Numbered from the stretch's first letter, positions 33,617 to 42,920 are shown. The stretch: DNA of 64,000 bases from Peterkaempfera bronchialis (GCF_003258605.2 NZ_CP031264.1:2108001-2172000); one strand, 5' to 3'. Notes: generated by a model not told the origin, from the sequence alone. Made by a program: numbers and translations.

Positions 33617-35866
33617 TCAGGCGGCGGTGCAGGTGAGGGTGGGGGCGGGGTTGGCACCGGTGTTGCCGGCCTGGAAGCCGAAGGTGGTGGCGGCGGCGGG
33701 GGCCAGGGTGCCGTTGTAGCTCATGGCGGTGGCCGTGACGGAGGTGCCGCTCTGGGTGGCGTTGGTGTTCCAGGCGTTGGTGATCTTCTGCTTGCCGGAC
33801 CAGCGCCAGGCGACCTTCCAGGACCTGGTGGCTGAGGTACCGGTGTTGGTGACGGTGACCGTGGCGGTGAAGCCGCTGCCCCAGTCGCTGTCCACGTGGT
33901 ACGCCGCGGTGCAGCCGGTGCTGCCGCCGGCGGCCCGGGTGGTGGCGGTGACGGCGGCGGAGGCCGGGGACGCGTTGCCTGCCGCGTCATGGGCCTTCAC
34001 GGTGTAGCTGTGGGTGGTCGAGGGGGCCAGTCCGGTGTCGGTGTAGGTGGTGGTGGTCACGGTGGAGACCCGGGTTCCGTCGCGGTAGACGTCATAGCCG
34101 GTCACGCCGACGTTGTCGGTGGAGGCGTTCCAGGTCAGGGTCACGCTGTCGGCCGTGGTCGCGGAGACGGCCAGACCGGTGGGCGCCGAGGGGGCCTCGA
34201 CATCCCCGGCCGGCGGAGTCGTCGGCGGGGTCGTGGGCGGAGTCGTCGGCGGAGTCGTCGGCGGGGAGGTCGGCGGGGAGGTCGGCGACTGGCCGACGAT
34301 CGACCAGTACGCCGCCTTGGCCTGCAACTGCCGGTCGAAGAGCAGCGGGGCGTCCAGCCGGTTGACCGGGAAGGAGTCCAGCCAGCTGTCGTCGTCGGCC
34401 AGCCCCCAGAGGGTGACCGCGCTGATGTCGGCGCGGTGGCTGCGGTACACGTCGAACAGCGCCTTGTACTCGGCGGCCTGCTGGGTCAACGCGGCGTCCG
34501 GGATCGTGGTGTACGACGAGGTGTTGTCGGTGTAGACGCTGACGTCCATCTCGGTGATCTGCTGGTCCACGCCCAGCTGTGCGAACTGCTCGATGGTCGC
34601 CGCGGTGTCCGAGGCCGAGGGCCACTGGAGGTTGCCGTGCATCTGGTGGCCGACGCAGTCGATCGGCACGCCCTGCGCCTTGAGGGTGCCGACCAGTGTG
34701 TACAGCGTCTGCCGCCGGGCGGGCACGGTGGTGTTGTAGTCGTTGAGGCAGAGTTCGGCGCCGGGGTCGACCGCGTGGGCGGTCCGGAAGGCGTCGGCGA
34801 TGTAGTCGGTGCCGGTGATCTGGTACCACATGCTGTGCCGTAGGCCGTCGGACTGGGACTCGTCAAGGACCTCGTTGACCACGTCCCAGGCGTACATCCT
34901 GCCCTGGTAGCGGCCCATCACCGCCCGGATGTGGTTCTCCAGGCGGGAGAGCAGCAGCGCCTTGTTGGCCGGGGTGGGCGTCATGGTGTTGCCGTCGGCG
35001 TCCCGGAAGACCCAGGCGGGGGTCTGGTCGTGCCAGACCAGGGTGTGCCCGCGCACCTTGATGCCGTTGGCGGTGGCGAAGTCCACGATCGGGTCGGCGT
35101 CGGTGAAGGTGAAGGCGCCCTCGGTCGGCTCGGTGGCGTCCCACTTGAGGGCGTTGCCCGGGGTGATCGAGCCGAAGTGCTTCTTCAGCAGGTCGGCGTG
35201 GACGCCGAGGAGCTGCGGGCGGCCGACGGCGGCGCCGACCGTGAAGTCCGGTGCCAGCACGTCCTTCAGGGACGGGATGTCCTGCTGGATGGGCACCGCC
35301 GGCAGGTGGGTCATGGTGAAGTCGTCGATGAGGAAGGACGGAGTGCCGCTCGCCGTCTCCACGTACACCTTGAGTACGTCGACGCTGCTCGCCGGGGTGT
35401 AGGTGCCGCTGAGCCGCGCCCAGCCGTCGCTGGTGGCGGTGACACCCGAGGCCACCGTTTCGTAGGCGGCGGCGCCCTGCCACTGGCGCTCGATCGAGAG
35501 CCGTACCGGTGTCGCCGACTCGCCTGAGGCGAGCCGCACCCAGACCGAGAGCGTGTAGGCGGTGCCCTGCTGCGCGGTGTCGAGCAGGCTCAGCGCCGGG
35601 CCCTGCCAGCTGTCGGTCCGGCCGGTCACGGCGAGGCTGTGGGTGCCCTGGTGGGCGGCGGCGGTGGAGACGGCCACGGTCTCCGGCCCCCGGGCGGCCC
35701 AGCCCTGCGTGGTGCCGGACTCGAAGTCGCTGCTGATGTCGGTCACCGGGACGGTGTCGGCGCGGGCCGGTGGGGCCGCCACCGCGAAGGCCAGGCAGAG
35801 CGCGGTGACCAGGGTGAGGCAGACCGCCGCGAACAGGGCGGCGGTCCTGGGGCGTCGTTCGGGCAT
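33617..35866 (-). CDS. secreted endo-1,4-beta-xylanase, GH10 with CBM, FN3 and CBM2
   Basis: A 749-residue multidomain enzyme. A signal peptide (1-37) is followed by a CBM22/CBM4_9-type beta-sandwich (about 45-190) and the GH10 barrel (about 205-520). The acid/base Glu lies in WDVVNEVLDE and the nucleophile Glu in ITEMDVS; HTLVWHDQTP is another family hallmark. A (PPTT)n linker, a fibronectin III domain (about 560-645) and a C-terminal CBM2 (650-749) complete it. It degrades xylan outside the cell and binds crystalline polysaccharide. The ATG at 35866 has AAGGA nine bases upstream. A longer ORF upstream lacks a signal-peptide-like start. Confidence 0.95.
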   Translation of the reverse strand: MPERRPRTAALFAAVCLTLVTALCLAFAVAAPPARADTVPVTDISSDFESGTTQGWAARGPETVAVSTAAAHQGTHSLAVTGRTDSWQGPALSLLDTAQQGTAYTLSVWVRLASGESATPVRLSIERQWQGAAAYETVASGVTATSDGWARLSGTYTPASSVDVLKVYVETASGTPSFLIDDFTMTHLPAVPIQQDIPSLKDVLAPDFTVGAAVGRPQLLGVHADLLKKHFGSITPGNALKWDATEPTEGAFTFTDADPIVDFATANGIKVRGHTLVWHDQTPAWVFRDADGNTMTPTPANKALLLSRLENHIRAVMGRYQGRMYAWDVVNEVLDESQSDGLRHSMWYQITGTDYIADAFRTAHAVDPGAELCLNDYNTTVPARRQTLYTLVGTLKAQGVPIDCVGHQMHGNLQWPSASDTAATIEQFAQLGVDQQITEMDVSVYTDNTSSYTTIPDAALTQQAAEYKALFDVYRSHRADISAVTLWGLADDDSWLDSFPVNRLDAPLLFDRQLQAKAAYWSIVGQSPTSPPTSPPTTPPTTPPTTPPTTPPAGDVEAPSAPTGLAVSATTADSVTLTWNASTDNVGVTGYDVYRDGTRVSTVTTTTYTDTGLAPSTTHSYTVKAHDAAGNASPASAAVTATTRAAGGSTGCTAAYHVDSDWGSGFTATVTVTNTGTSATRSWKVAWRWSGKQKITNAWNTNATQSGTSVTATAMSYNGTLAPAAATTFGFQAGNTGANPAPTLTCTAA

Positions 35867-36062
35867 GCGTCGGATCCTTCTCTGTGAACGCACGCAGACC
35901 ACCGGTGGTCGTGGCACCGGGGCTGCCGGGATCACGCTGGCATCAGCCCGGCGTGCCGGAGAGGAGACTGCCGCGGTACCCCCGCGCCGGATTCCGGGCG
36001 CGAGCCGCAAGGGCGGTAACGGCCACCGATCCTAGGAGTGGCCCACCCCGCTGGCAACGACT

Positions 36063-36097
36063 GCGCCGAGGTGGTCCGGAAGGGGCCACCTCGGCGC
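36063..36097 (-). terminator. terminator of the M3 peptidase gene
   Basis: A perfect 12-bp stem, GCGCCGAGGTGG with CCACCTCGGCGC, around an 11-nt loop, 33 bases past the peptidase stop codon. Confidence 0.85.
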
Positions 36098-36130
36098 GGG
36101 TCGGCGGATTATCGGGTCATCACCCGGCCA

Positions 36131-38143
36131 TTACCCGGTCAGGCCGCGCCGGTCCAGCAGCGGTCGGATCTCCGGGTCGCGGCCCCGGACGGCGCGGAAG
36201 GCGGTGAGCGGGTCCACGGAGCCGCCCCGGGAGAGCAGTTCCCGGCGGAGCAGTTCGCCGTTCTCCCGCCGCATCCCGCCGTTCTCCCGGAACCACTCGA
36301 CGGTGTCGGCGTCCAGCACCTCGCTCCAGATGTAGGAGTAGTACCCGGCCGCATAGCCCCAGGCGAAGATGTGCGCGAAGTAGGTGGTGCGGTAGCGCGG
36401 CGGAATGGCCTCCACCGCGATGCCGGCCTTCTCCAGCGCCGCCGCCTCGAACGCCTCCGCGTCGCCGGGTTCGGCGCCGGCCGGGAGGGTGTGCCAGGCC
36501 CAGTCGAGCAGGGCCGCCGCCAGGTACTCCACGGTCAGGAAGCCCTGCCCGAACCGCTCCGCCGCGTGCATCCGCTCGACCAGCTCGGCGGGCATCGGCT
36601 CCCCGGTCTCATGGTGCCGGGCGTAGTTGGCCAGGACCTCGGGCCAGACCGCCCACATCTCATTGACCTGCGAGGGGTACTCCACGAAGTCACGCGGCAC
36701 CCGCAGCCCGGAGAAGAAGGGGTACCGCACCCGGGAGAAGAGCCCGTGCAGGGCGTGGCCGAACTCATGGAAGAGGGTGTGCACCTCATCGAAGGTCAGC
36801 AGCGCCGGCTCGCCGGACGACGGCTTGGCGATGTTCAGGTTGTTGACCACCACCGGCCGCTGCCCCAGCAGTTCGGACGGCTGGACCAGCGCGTTCATCC
36901 AGGCGCCGCCGCGCTTGGACTCCCGGGCGAAGAAGTCGCCGAGGAAGAGGCCCAGCGGTGTGCCGTCCTCCTCGAACACCTCGAAGACCCGCACCTCCGG
37001 GTGGTAGCCCGGCAGGTCGGTCCGCTCGGTGAAGGTCAGTCCGTACACCTTGCGCGCCGCGAAGAAGACGCCGTCCCGCAGCACCCGGTCCAGCTCGAAG
37101 TAGGGCCGCATCTCCGCCGCGTCGATGTCGTACTCGGCCCGGCGCACCTTCTCCGACCAGTACGCCCAGTCCCAGGCCCGCACCTCGCCGCCGCTCAGCT
37201 CGGCCAGCGCCTCGGCCTCGCGGGCGGCGTTGGCGACCGCCGGGGGCACCAGACGGGCCAGCAGCTCGGCGACGGCCTCGGTGGTGCCGGCGGTCTGGTC
37301 GGCGACCTCGTACGCGGCGTGGCTCTCGAAGCCGAGCAGTGCCGCCCGCTCGGCGCGCAGCCTGGCGATCCGCACCACCAGCTCGCGGTTGCTCTCCAGG
37401 CCACGGCCGACGGAGGCCGCCAGCAGCCTGCGGCGTACCTCGCGGTGGTCGAGCAGGGCCAGCTCGGGCTGGTTGGAGTAGTTCTTCAGGCTGAGCACAT
37501 AGGAGCCGTCGTGGCCCAGCGCCCTGCCGTTCTCGGCGGCGGCCGCGATGGCGTCCGGGGAGAGCCCGGCCAGTTCCTCGGCGCTGTCGACGACCAGGGC
37601 GGCGGCCCGGGTGTCGGCGAAGAGGTTCTGCTCGAAGGCGGTCGCGGCGGTGGCGATCTCCTGGTTGAGGTCCCGCACCCGCTGCTGGTCGGCCTCCGTC
37701 AACTGGGCTCCGGCCCGGAGGAAGCGGGTGCGGTAGCGCTCCAGCAGCCGCAGCGACTCGGCGTCCAGGCCGAGCCCCTCGCGTGCCTGGTACAGCGCCT
37801 CGATGCGGGCGAAGAGCGGGCGGTTGAGGAGGATCGCGTCGCCGTGGGCGGCCAGCCGCGGGCTGATCTCGGCCTCGATGGCCTGCACGCCCTCGCTGGT
37901 GTCGGCGGAGGACTGGTTGAAGAAGACGTTCTCCACCCGGTGCAGCAGGGCGCCGGAGCGCTCCAGGGCCACCACGGTGTTCTCGAAGGTCGCGGGCTCG
38001 GCACTGCCCGCGACGGCCTCGACCTCGGCCAGCTGCTCGGCCATGCCGCGCTCGAACGCCGGCAGGTAGTGCTCCTCGCGGATCTCGGCGAACGGCGGCA
38101 GTTCGTACGGCAGCGTGGAGGCGCTGAAGAAGGGATTCGTCAC
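36131..38143 (-). CDS. M3 family metallopeptidase (peptidyl-dipeptidase Dcp-like)
   Basis: A 670-residue cytosolic zinc peptidase. The catalytic HEFGH (about 459-463) sits within FDEVHTLFHEFGHALHGL, and the third ligand Glu lies about 25 residues on, in the FVEYPSQVNEMW motif. The all-helical N-terminal half and overall length match the Dcp/oligopeptidase A branch, which trims small peptides. I chose GTG 38143 (MTNPFFSASTLPYE), the usual family start, although the longer ORF extends 14 codons upstream. Transcribed alone. Confidence 0.93.
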   Translation of the reverse strand: MTNPFFSASTLPYELPPFAEIREEHYLPAFERGMAEQLAEVEAVAGSAEPATFENTVVALERSGALLHRVENVFFNQSSADTSEGVQAIEAEISPRLAAHGDAILLNRPLFARIEALYQAREGLGLDAESLRLLERYRTRFLRAGAQLTEADQQRVRDLNQEIATAATAFEQNLFADTRAAALVVDSAEELAGLSPDAIAAAAENGRALGHDGSYVLSLKNYSNQPELALLDHREVRRRLLAASVGRGLESNRELVVRIARLRAERAALLGFESHAAYEVADQTAGTTEAVAELLARLVPPAVANAAREAEALAELSGGEVRAWDWAYWSEKVRRAEYDIDAAEMRPYFELDRVLRDGVFFAARKVYGLTFTERTDLPGYHPEVRVFEVFEEDGTPLGLFLGDFFARESKRGGAWMNALVQPSELLGQRPVVVNNLNIAKPSSGEPALLTFDEVHTLFHEFGHALHGLFSRVRYPFFSGLRVPRDFVEYPSQVNEMWAVWPEVLANYARHHETGEPMPAELVERMHAAERFGQGFLTVEYLAAALLDWAWHTLPAGAEPGDAEAFEAAALEKAGIAVEAIPPRYRTTYFAHIFAWGYAAGYYSYIWSEVLDADTVEWFRENGGMRRENGELLRRELLSRGGSVDPLTAFRAVRGRDPEIRPLLDRRGLTG

Positions 38144-38356
38144 CCGGCCGACCCTACGCCGCACCGGCGGGCACGCCCTGGGCAACGCATCTAACGGAGC
38201 CTGGGATCGCCATACGGATCACGGTGTGGATCAAGGCTTCAGGGGGGCTCCATGGCAGTGTGCGGTACGGCCGAGCGGGATGCGGCCACAGTGATCGCCT
38301 ACGCCGCCGTCTCCACCCTGCTGCTGGCCGGTGCCACCCCCCGTCGGAGCCGGGAG

Positions 38357-38373
38357 GCGGCCCGCAGGGCCGC
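38357..38373 (-). terminator. short hairpin after the DUF309 gene
   Basis: GCGGCCC-GCA-GGGCCGC, a perfect 7-bp stem with a 3-nt loop, immediately follows the DUF309 stop codon on the minus strand. Confidence 0.5.
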
Positions 38374-38376
38374 TGG

Positions 38377-38985
38377 TCAGCGGCGCAGCCGTGGGGGCGT
38401 CAGGTCGGGTGCGGCGAGGGTGCCCGCCGTCAGGCCGTGCGAGGTCCGGTGGGCCCAGTCGGCGAGGGCGGCGGCGTCGATGCCGTGCGGGGGCTGGTCG
38501 CGGTAAGGGCCGATCACGTCGGCGGCACGGCCGAGCAGCGAGGCGGCGCCGGAGGTGTTGCCCCGGGCCGCATGGGTGAGGCCCACGGCGAACTGGGCGA
38601 GGCCGCGCCAGAGTTCGCGCTCGGGGCCGGGGGTGGTCTTCCAGGCGTCCTCGAAGACCTCGTGCGCATGGAAGGGCATCCCGGTGTCGAGCAGCCGCTG
38701 CGCCTCGGCCAGGGTCTCCTCGGGCGGGCGGCGGATGCCCTCGGGCTGCCGGGCGACGCCCGGGGTCCCGTACGGCAGCGGCCTGCCCAGGCCGTCGCGG
38801 GGCCGGGCGTTGCGGGCGCGGCCCCGGGCGTCCCGGTCACGCGGTCGCGGTTCCGCGGCCGGGCCGGAGTCCGCCACGGGCGCCCCGCAGTATGCGCAGA
38901 CGGCCGAGCGGCGGTCCTCCCGGAACCGTCCGCACGCGGCGCAGACCTGGCTCAGCCAGCACGCGGAGTCCCCACCTTCGTCCAT
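38377..38985 (-). CDS. DUF309 domain protein with N-terminal zinc ribbon
   Basis: A 202-residue protein. Near the N-terminus are two CxxC pairs (CAACG and CAYCG). The DUF309 helical domain (about 85-170) has the diagnostic FHAHEVFEDAWK and ELWRGLAQFAVGLTHAARGN. The domain's function is unknown; a tight helical pocket and conserved H/E residues suggest metal or nucleotide binding. The ATG lies at the edge of the minisatellite, and no good ribosome site is visible. A longer frame continues through the repeats but has no homologue-like sequence. Confidence 0.85.
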   Translation of the reverse strand: MDEGGDSACWLSQVCAACGRFREDRRSAVCAYCGAPVADSGPAAEPRPRDRDARGRARNARPRDGLGRPLPYGTPGVARQPEGIRRPPEETLAEAQRLLDTGMPFHAHEVFEDAWKTTPGPERELWRGLAQFAVGLTHAARGNTSGAASLLGRAADVIGPYRDQPPHGIDAAALADWAHRTSHGLTAGTLAAPDLTPPRLRR

Positions 38986-38997
38986 GGGTCGATTGTG

Positions 38998-39360
38998 CCC
39001 CGTCCCTGGGGGCCGTGGGCACGGGGCGGGGAGCCGTGGGCAGGGGACACGGGGCAGGAGGCCGTGGGCAGAAAGCTGTGGACACGGGGCCATGGACACA
39101 GGGCTGTGGGCGCGGAGCAGGAGGCACGGGGCACGGGCACGGGCAGGAGGCACAGGGGCAGGAGGCACAGGGGCCGTGGGCACGGGGCGGGGAGCCGTGG
39201 GCAGGGGACACGGGGCAGGAGGCCGTGGGCAGAAGGCTGTGGACACGGGGCCATGGGCACAAGGCTGTGGGCACAGGGCTGTGGGCGCGGAGCAGGAGGC
39301 ACGGGGCAGGAGGCACGGGGCAGGAGCGCGAGGTGGGGGCCGTGGGCAGGGGGCGGGGGC
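38998..39360. repeat. G-rich minisatellite with a 161-bp higher-order duplication
   Basis: The region between the DUF309 and DNA polymerase genes consists of short related units such as GGGCACGGGGC, CAGGAGGCACGGGG and CTGTGGACACGGGGCCATGG. A block beginning at 39010 is repeated almost unchanged from 39171 (offset 161 bp), with a few substitutions and a short expansion in the second copy. Frames on both strands stay open through it because of composition; none looks like protein. No unique spacers occur, so it is not CRISPR. Confidence 0.9.
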
Positions 39361-39433
39361 GATGTCGGAGACTGCGGATACCGTCGGAGGGCAGACCCTG
39401 GTGAGCAGAGCCCCGTGAACGGAGAAGGACCCC

Positions 39434-41167
39434 ATGGCAGCCCGCATCGCGCTGGTGGCCGACCCCGACGGCCCCGGCGGGCGGTTGCAGCGGCTGGCCG
39501 ACGACGGCACGCCCGCCGCGCCGCCCGAGCAGGCCGCCGACCTCGCCGCCGCGGTCGCCGCCGCCGAGGCCCGGGAGCAGCCCCGCTGGGTGTGGGCGTC
39601 GACCGACGGCGTCTACCCGGGCCTGCTGCCGCAGCGCCTCGCCCGCTGCCACGACCTGGCGCTGGTCGAGCCGCTGCTGCTCGGCCACGAGGACCGCTAC
39701 GGCCATCCCCGTTCGCTGGGCGCCGCCTGGGCGCGGCTGCACGGCCTGCCCGTCCCCGAGGACCGGCCGGACAGCGGCGCACCGGACGGCCAGCCGACCC
39801 TCTTCCAGGCCGACCGCCACCAGCTGCCGCCGGGCACCGATCCGCTGCGCGCCGTGGTCGAGGTCCACGCCGACCAGCAGCGCAGGGTCGCCCGCACCGA
39901 GCATCCCGGCCGGATGCGGCTGCTCTGCGCGGCCGAGTCCGCCGGGGCGCTGGCCGCTGCGGAGATGGCGTACGAAGGACTGCCCTGGCGGGCCGATGTC
40001 CATGACGAACTGCTCACCCGGCTGCTCGGCCCGCGCCCGCCCGCCGGGGGACGCCCTCGGCTGCTGGCCGAGTTGGCCGCCGAGGTGCAGCGGGCGCTGG
40101 GCGGGCGGCCCTTCAATCCGGACTCGCACGCCCAGGTGCTGCGGGCCTTCGCCGAGCAGGGCATCAGCCTGCCGTCCACCCGCTCCTGGGTGCTCCAGCA
40201 GGTCGACCATCCGGCCGCCGCGCTGATGCTGCGCTACAAGGAGGTGTCGCGCATCCACGCCGCGCACGGCTGGGCCTGGCAGGAGACCTGGGCCCGGGGT
40301 GGGCGGTTCCGGCCGGAGTATGTGGTCGGCGGTGTGGTCTCGGGCCGCTGGGCCAGCCGGGGCGGCGGTGCGTTGCAGATCCCGCGCATGCTGCGCGGCG
40401 CGGTGGTGGCGGACCCCGGCTGGTCGCTGGTGGTCGCCGACGCGGCACAGCTGGAGCCGCGCGTCCTGGCGGCGCTCTCGGGCGATGCGGGTCTGGCCCG
40501 TGCCGCCGCGCAGGGTGATCTGTACCAGGCGCTGGCGGCGACCGCGTTCGGCGGCGACCGGGCGCGGGCCAAGCTGGGGCTGCTCGGCGCGATGTACGGG
40601 CAGACCAGTGGTGAGGTGGGTCCGCTGCTCACCGTGTTGCGGCGCCGGTTCCCGGCCGCGATGGCCCATCTGGAGGCGGCGGCCCGTACCGGCGAGCAGG
40701 GCGGGGTGGTCCGCTCCCGGCTGGGCCGGGTCTGCCCTCCGCCGTCCGGCGCCTGGCAGGAGGCCACCGGGTCGCCGGAGGCGGGGGAGGCCGGCGGGGA
40801 GGCGGGGGTGGCCGGGTGGGTGGCGGAGCCGGACGGCGACCGGGCTGCTCGGGCGGCCCGCGCCCGGGGGCGGTTCACCCGCAACTTCGTCATCCAGGCC
40901 AGCGCCGCCGACTGGGCGCTGGCACTGCTCGCCGCGCTGCGCAGGCGCCTTGCCGAGATCGGCCCGGACGCCACCGGGGGGCGGCCGCAGCTGGTCTTCT
41001 TCCAGCATGACGAGGTGGTGGTGCATGTCCCCACCCAGCAGGCGGACGCGGTTGCGGCGGCGGTCGCCGCGGCCGGTGAGGAGGCCCGCACCCTGGTCTT
41101 CGGGGCCACTGCGGTCCGGATGCCGCTGGAGGCCCATGTGGTGGAGTGCTACGCGGACGCCAAGTAG
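39434..41167 (+). CDS. compact family-A DNA polymerase (bifunctional 3'-5' exonuclease/polymerase type)
   Basis: A 577-residue protein, much shorter than PolA (about 900). The polymerase palm/fingers motifs are recognisable: motif A ADAAQLEPRVLA (Asp, Gln, Glu and Arg kept), motif B RARAKLGLLGAMYGQ and motif C FFQHDEVV. No 5' nuclease domain exists. The N-terminal 200 residues correspond to a strongly diverged exonuclease-like domain. A Gly/Glu-rich insert (about 440-470) splits motif B from C. From memory, this type is annotated in most Streptomyces genomes as a bifunctional exonuclease/polymerase, with no defined role. It begins behind GGAGAAGGA and converges with the GNAT gene. Confidence 0.85.
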   Translation: MAARIALVADPDGPGGRLQRLADDGTPAAPPEQAADLAAAVAAAEAREQPRWVWASTDGVYPGLLPQRLARCHDLALVEPLLLGHEDRYGHPRSLGAAWARLHGLPVPEDRPDSGAPDGQPTLFQADRHQLPPGTDPLRAVVEVHADQQRRVARTEHPGRMRLLCAAESAGALAAAEMAYEGLPWRADVHDELLTRLLGPRPPAGGRPRLLAELAAEVQRALGGRPFNPDSHAQVLRAFAEQGISLPSTRSWVLQQVDHPAAALMLRYKEVSRIHAAHGWAWQETWARGGRFRPEYVVGGVVSGRWASRGGGALQIPRMLRGAVVADPGWSLVVADAAQLEPRVLAALSGDAGLARAAAQGDLYQALAATAFGGDRARAKLGLLGAMYGQTSGEVGPLLTVLRRRFPAAMAHLEAAARTGEQGGVVRSRLGRVCPPPSGAWQEATGSPEAGEAGGEAGVAGWVAEPDGDRAARAARARGRFTRNFVIQASAADWALALLAALRRRLAEIGPDATGGRPQLVFFQHDEVVVHVPTQQADAVAAAVAAAGEEARTLVFGATAVRMPLEAHVVECYADAK

Positions 41168-41174
41168 GCGGCGG

Positions 41175-41681
41175 TCAGCGCAGCGGCTTCTCGAACCAGT
41201 GGTCGGCGTACGGGGAGGCGTTGTAGGACGGGATCTCGGTGTAGCCGTGCCGGGCGTACAGGGCGCGCGCCTCCACCAGGTCGCGGCGGGTGTCCAGCCG
41301 CATGGTGCGGCGGCCCAGGCCGCGTGCGGCCTGCTCGGCGGCGGCGAGCAGCACCGCGCCGCCGCCGGTGCCCCGGGCGGCCGGGTCGATGTACAGCCGG
41401 GTCAGCTCGGCGATCTCGGGGGTGAGCAGCCGCACCCCGACGCAGCCGGCCGCCTCGCCGCCGTACCGGGCCACCAGGAAGATGCCGCCCGGTGGCGCCA
41501 GATCGTCGCTGGGCTCCTCCGCGAGTACCGCGTCGACCTCCTCGGCCGTCGCCTCCCGGCCGTGGTACCGGCCCACGATGTGGGTGTAGTAGCGGCGCAG
41601 CAGTCCGGCCGCCTCGGCGCCGCCGACCGGTGCGGCGGCGACGGCCCAGTGCGTCGCCTGGTCGATGGGTGCAGTGGTCAC
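41175..41681 (-). CDS. GNAT family N-acetyltransferase
   Basis: A 168-residue single-domain acetyltransferase. The acetyl-CoA segment is LYIDPAARGTGGGAVLL, followed by LDTRRDLVEARALYARHGYTEI, the usual last beta-bulge region. The substrate is unknown. It starts with GTG, and its 3' end lies 7 bp from the convergent polymerase gene. Confidence 0.9.
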   Translation of the reverse strand: MTTAPIDQATHWAVAAAPVGGAEAAGLLRRYYTHIVGRYHGREATAEEVDAVLAEEPSDDLAPPGGIFLVARYGGEAAGCVGVRLLTPEIAELTRLYIDPAARGTGGGAVLLAAAEQAARGLGRRTMRLDTRRDLVEARALYARHGYTEIPSYNASPYADHWFEKPLR

Positions 41682-41831
41682 CGTCCGATTCTTGCCGCAC
41701 CGTCAACCGGTTTGCCCTGGGCGGGGAGCCGGGTGCGGGTTATTCCCCGCCGGTGAGTGGCGGATGTCACGGCCCGTCAAGCCCTCCCTACGGTGGCGTA
41801 GGTCACGTCGCCGGGTTCAGGATGGGGAGCC

Positions 41832-42617
41832 GTGGCTGATCATTCGGAGAACTTCACCATCGCCTCGTACGCGGCAGTCGGGGACAGTTTCACTGAGGGC
41901 CTGAACGACCCCCGGCCCGACGGCGAGGGCTTCGCGGGCTGGGCCGACCGGCTGGCCGGGCTGCTGGCGGCGGGCCACACCTCGGGCGGCTTCCGGTACG
42001 CCAATCTGGCGGTGCGCGGGAAGCTCATCGACCAGATCGTCGAGACCCAGGTGCCACGGGTGCTGGAGCTCCGGCCCGATCTGGTGAGTTTCTGCGCCGG
42101 GGGCAATGACGTGCTGCGGCCGGGCAGCGACCCGGACGCGGTCGCGGAGACCTTCGAGGCTGCGGTGGTACGGCTGCGCGGCGCGGCGGGCACGGTGCTG
42201 ATCTGCACCGGCTTCGACACCCGGGAGATGCCGGTGCTGCGCCGGCTGCGCGGCAAGATCGCGACCTACAACGGACACCTGCGGGCCATCGCCGACCGGC
42301 ATGGCTGCACGGTGCTGGACCTCTGGTCGCTGCGGTCGGTCCAGGACCGCCGGGCCTGGAGCGAGGACCGGCTGCACCTGTCGCCGGAGGGGCACCGGCG
42401 GGTGGCGCTGCGGGCCGCCCAGGTGCTGGGCGTTCCGGTGGAGCAGGACCCGGAGGCCGCCTGGCCGCCGTCGGAGCGGCACAGCCCGGCGGAGCTGCGC
42501 CGGGAGAACCTCCAGTGGGCGCGGGAGTACCTGGTGCCCTGGGTGGGCCGGCGGCTGCGGGGCGAGTCCTCGGGCGACCATGTCGAGCCCAAGCGCCCGG
42601 ATCTGCTGCCGCTCTGA
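41832..42617 (+). CDS. SGNH/GDSL family hydrolase
   Basis: A 261-residue cytosolic protein. Block I has AVGDSFTEGL (nucleophile Ser), block II Gly is in NLAVRGKL, block III has CAGGNDVL, and block V has the Asp-x-x-His (DRLHLSPEGH). This is a complete catalytic set for an esterase or lipase of the SGNH type. No signal peptide is present, so an intracellular substrate is likely. GTG 41832 follows GGGGAG. Transcribed alone and followed by a small hairpin. Confidence 0.92.
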   Translation: MADHSENFTIASYAAVGDSFTEGLNDPRPDGEGFAGWADRLAGLLAAGHTSGGFRYANLAVRGKLIDQIVETQVPRVLELRPDLVSFCAGGNDVLRPGSDPDAVAETFEAAVVRLRGAAGTVLICTGFDTREMPVLRRLRGKIATYNGHLRAIADRHGCTVLDLWSLRSVQDRRAWSEDRLHLSPEGHRRVALRAAQVLGVPVEQDPEAAWPPSERHSPAELRRENLQWAREYLVPWVGRRLRGESSGDHVEPKRPDLLPL

Positions 42618-42660
42618 GCGGCGGCAGCCGAGGTACGGGCGGACCAGAAGCGGTCTGCGG

Positions 42661-42683
42661 GCCGGAGAGCACCCCTCTCCGGC
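42661..42683 (+). terminator. hairpin downstream of the SGNH hydrolase gene
   Basis: A perfect 9-bp stem with a 5-nt loop, 43 bases past the stop codon. Confidence 0.6.
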
Positions 42684-42853
42684 GCGCGGGCCGCTTTGCC
42701 GTTTCCGGCCCCCGGCCTGGCCCGGCACGGCATGGACCTGCCCCTGCCTGTACCGGGCCGACCCGCCGGTAACGGTCAAAACGGGTAAACCGTGACGCTG
42801 TCACTAGTCTCGGCCTTCATCGGCACCATCCGTCCCGACTCCCCTCCGAGGGA

Positions 42854-42870
42854 ATACCCTAGGGGGGTAT
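42854..42870 (+). promoter_or_regulatory. CsoR-type copper operator
   Basis: ATACCCTAGGGGGGTAT has the TACCC...GGGTA palindrome typical of actinobacterial CsoR sites. It lies 50 bp upstream of copZ. Copper binding would release CsoR and induce copZ-copA. The csoR gene is not in the window. Confidence 0.85.
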
Positions 42871-42920
42871 GCTGCTGAACAGAGCAGAGCAGAGCGTCGA
42901 ACCGCCAGGAGGCTTGCGAG

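Larger units (their letters stand above)
42618..42920 (+). other. intergenic region with terminator and copper operator
   Basis: About 300 bp without a gene. It holds the terminator of the SGNH gene (GCCGGAGAG paired with CTCTCCGGC, 42661-42683) and the CsoR-type operator at 42854-42870, then AGGAGG of copZ. Nothing else is recognised. Confidence 0.75.

Noticed and set aside
36038..38194. A 718-codon plus-strand frame
   Set aside because: Antisense of the M3 peptidase.
38252..38506. An 84-codon plus-strand ORF starting MAVCGTAERDAA
   Set aside because: Overlaps the DUF309 3' end, turns into Arg/Ala-rich shadow sequence and has no convincing ribosome site.
38998..39360. Repeats considered as a CRISPR array
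   Set aside because: Units are degenerate and contiguous, with no unique spacers and no cas genes.
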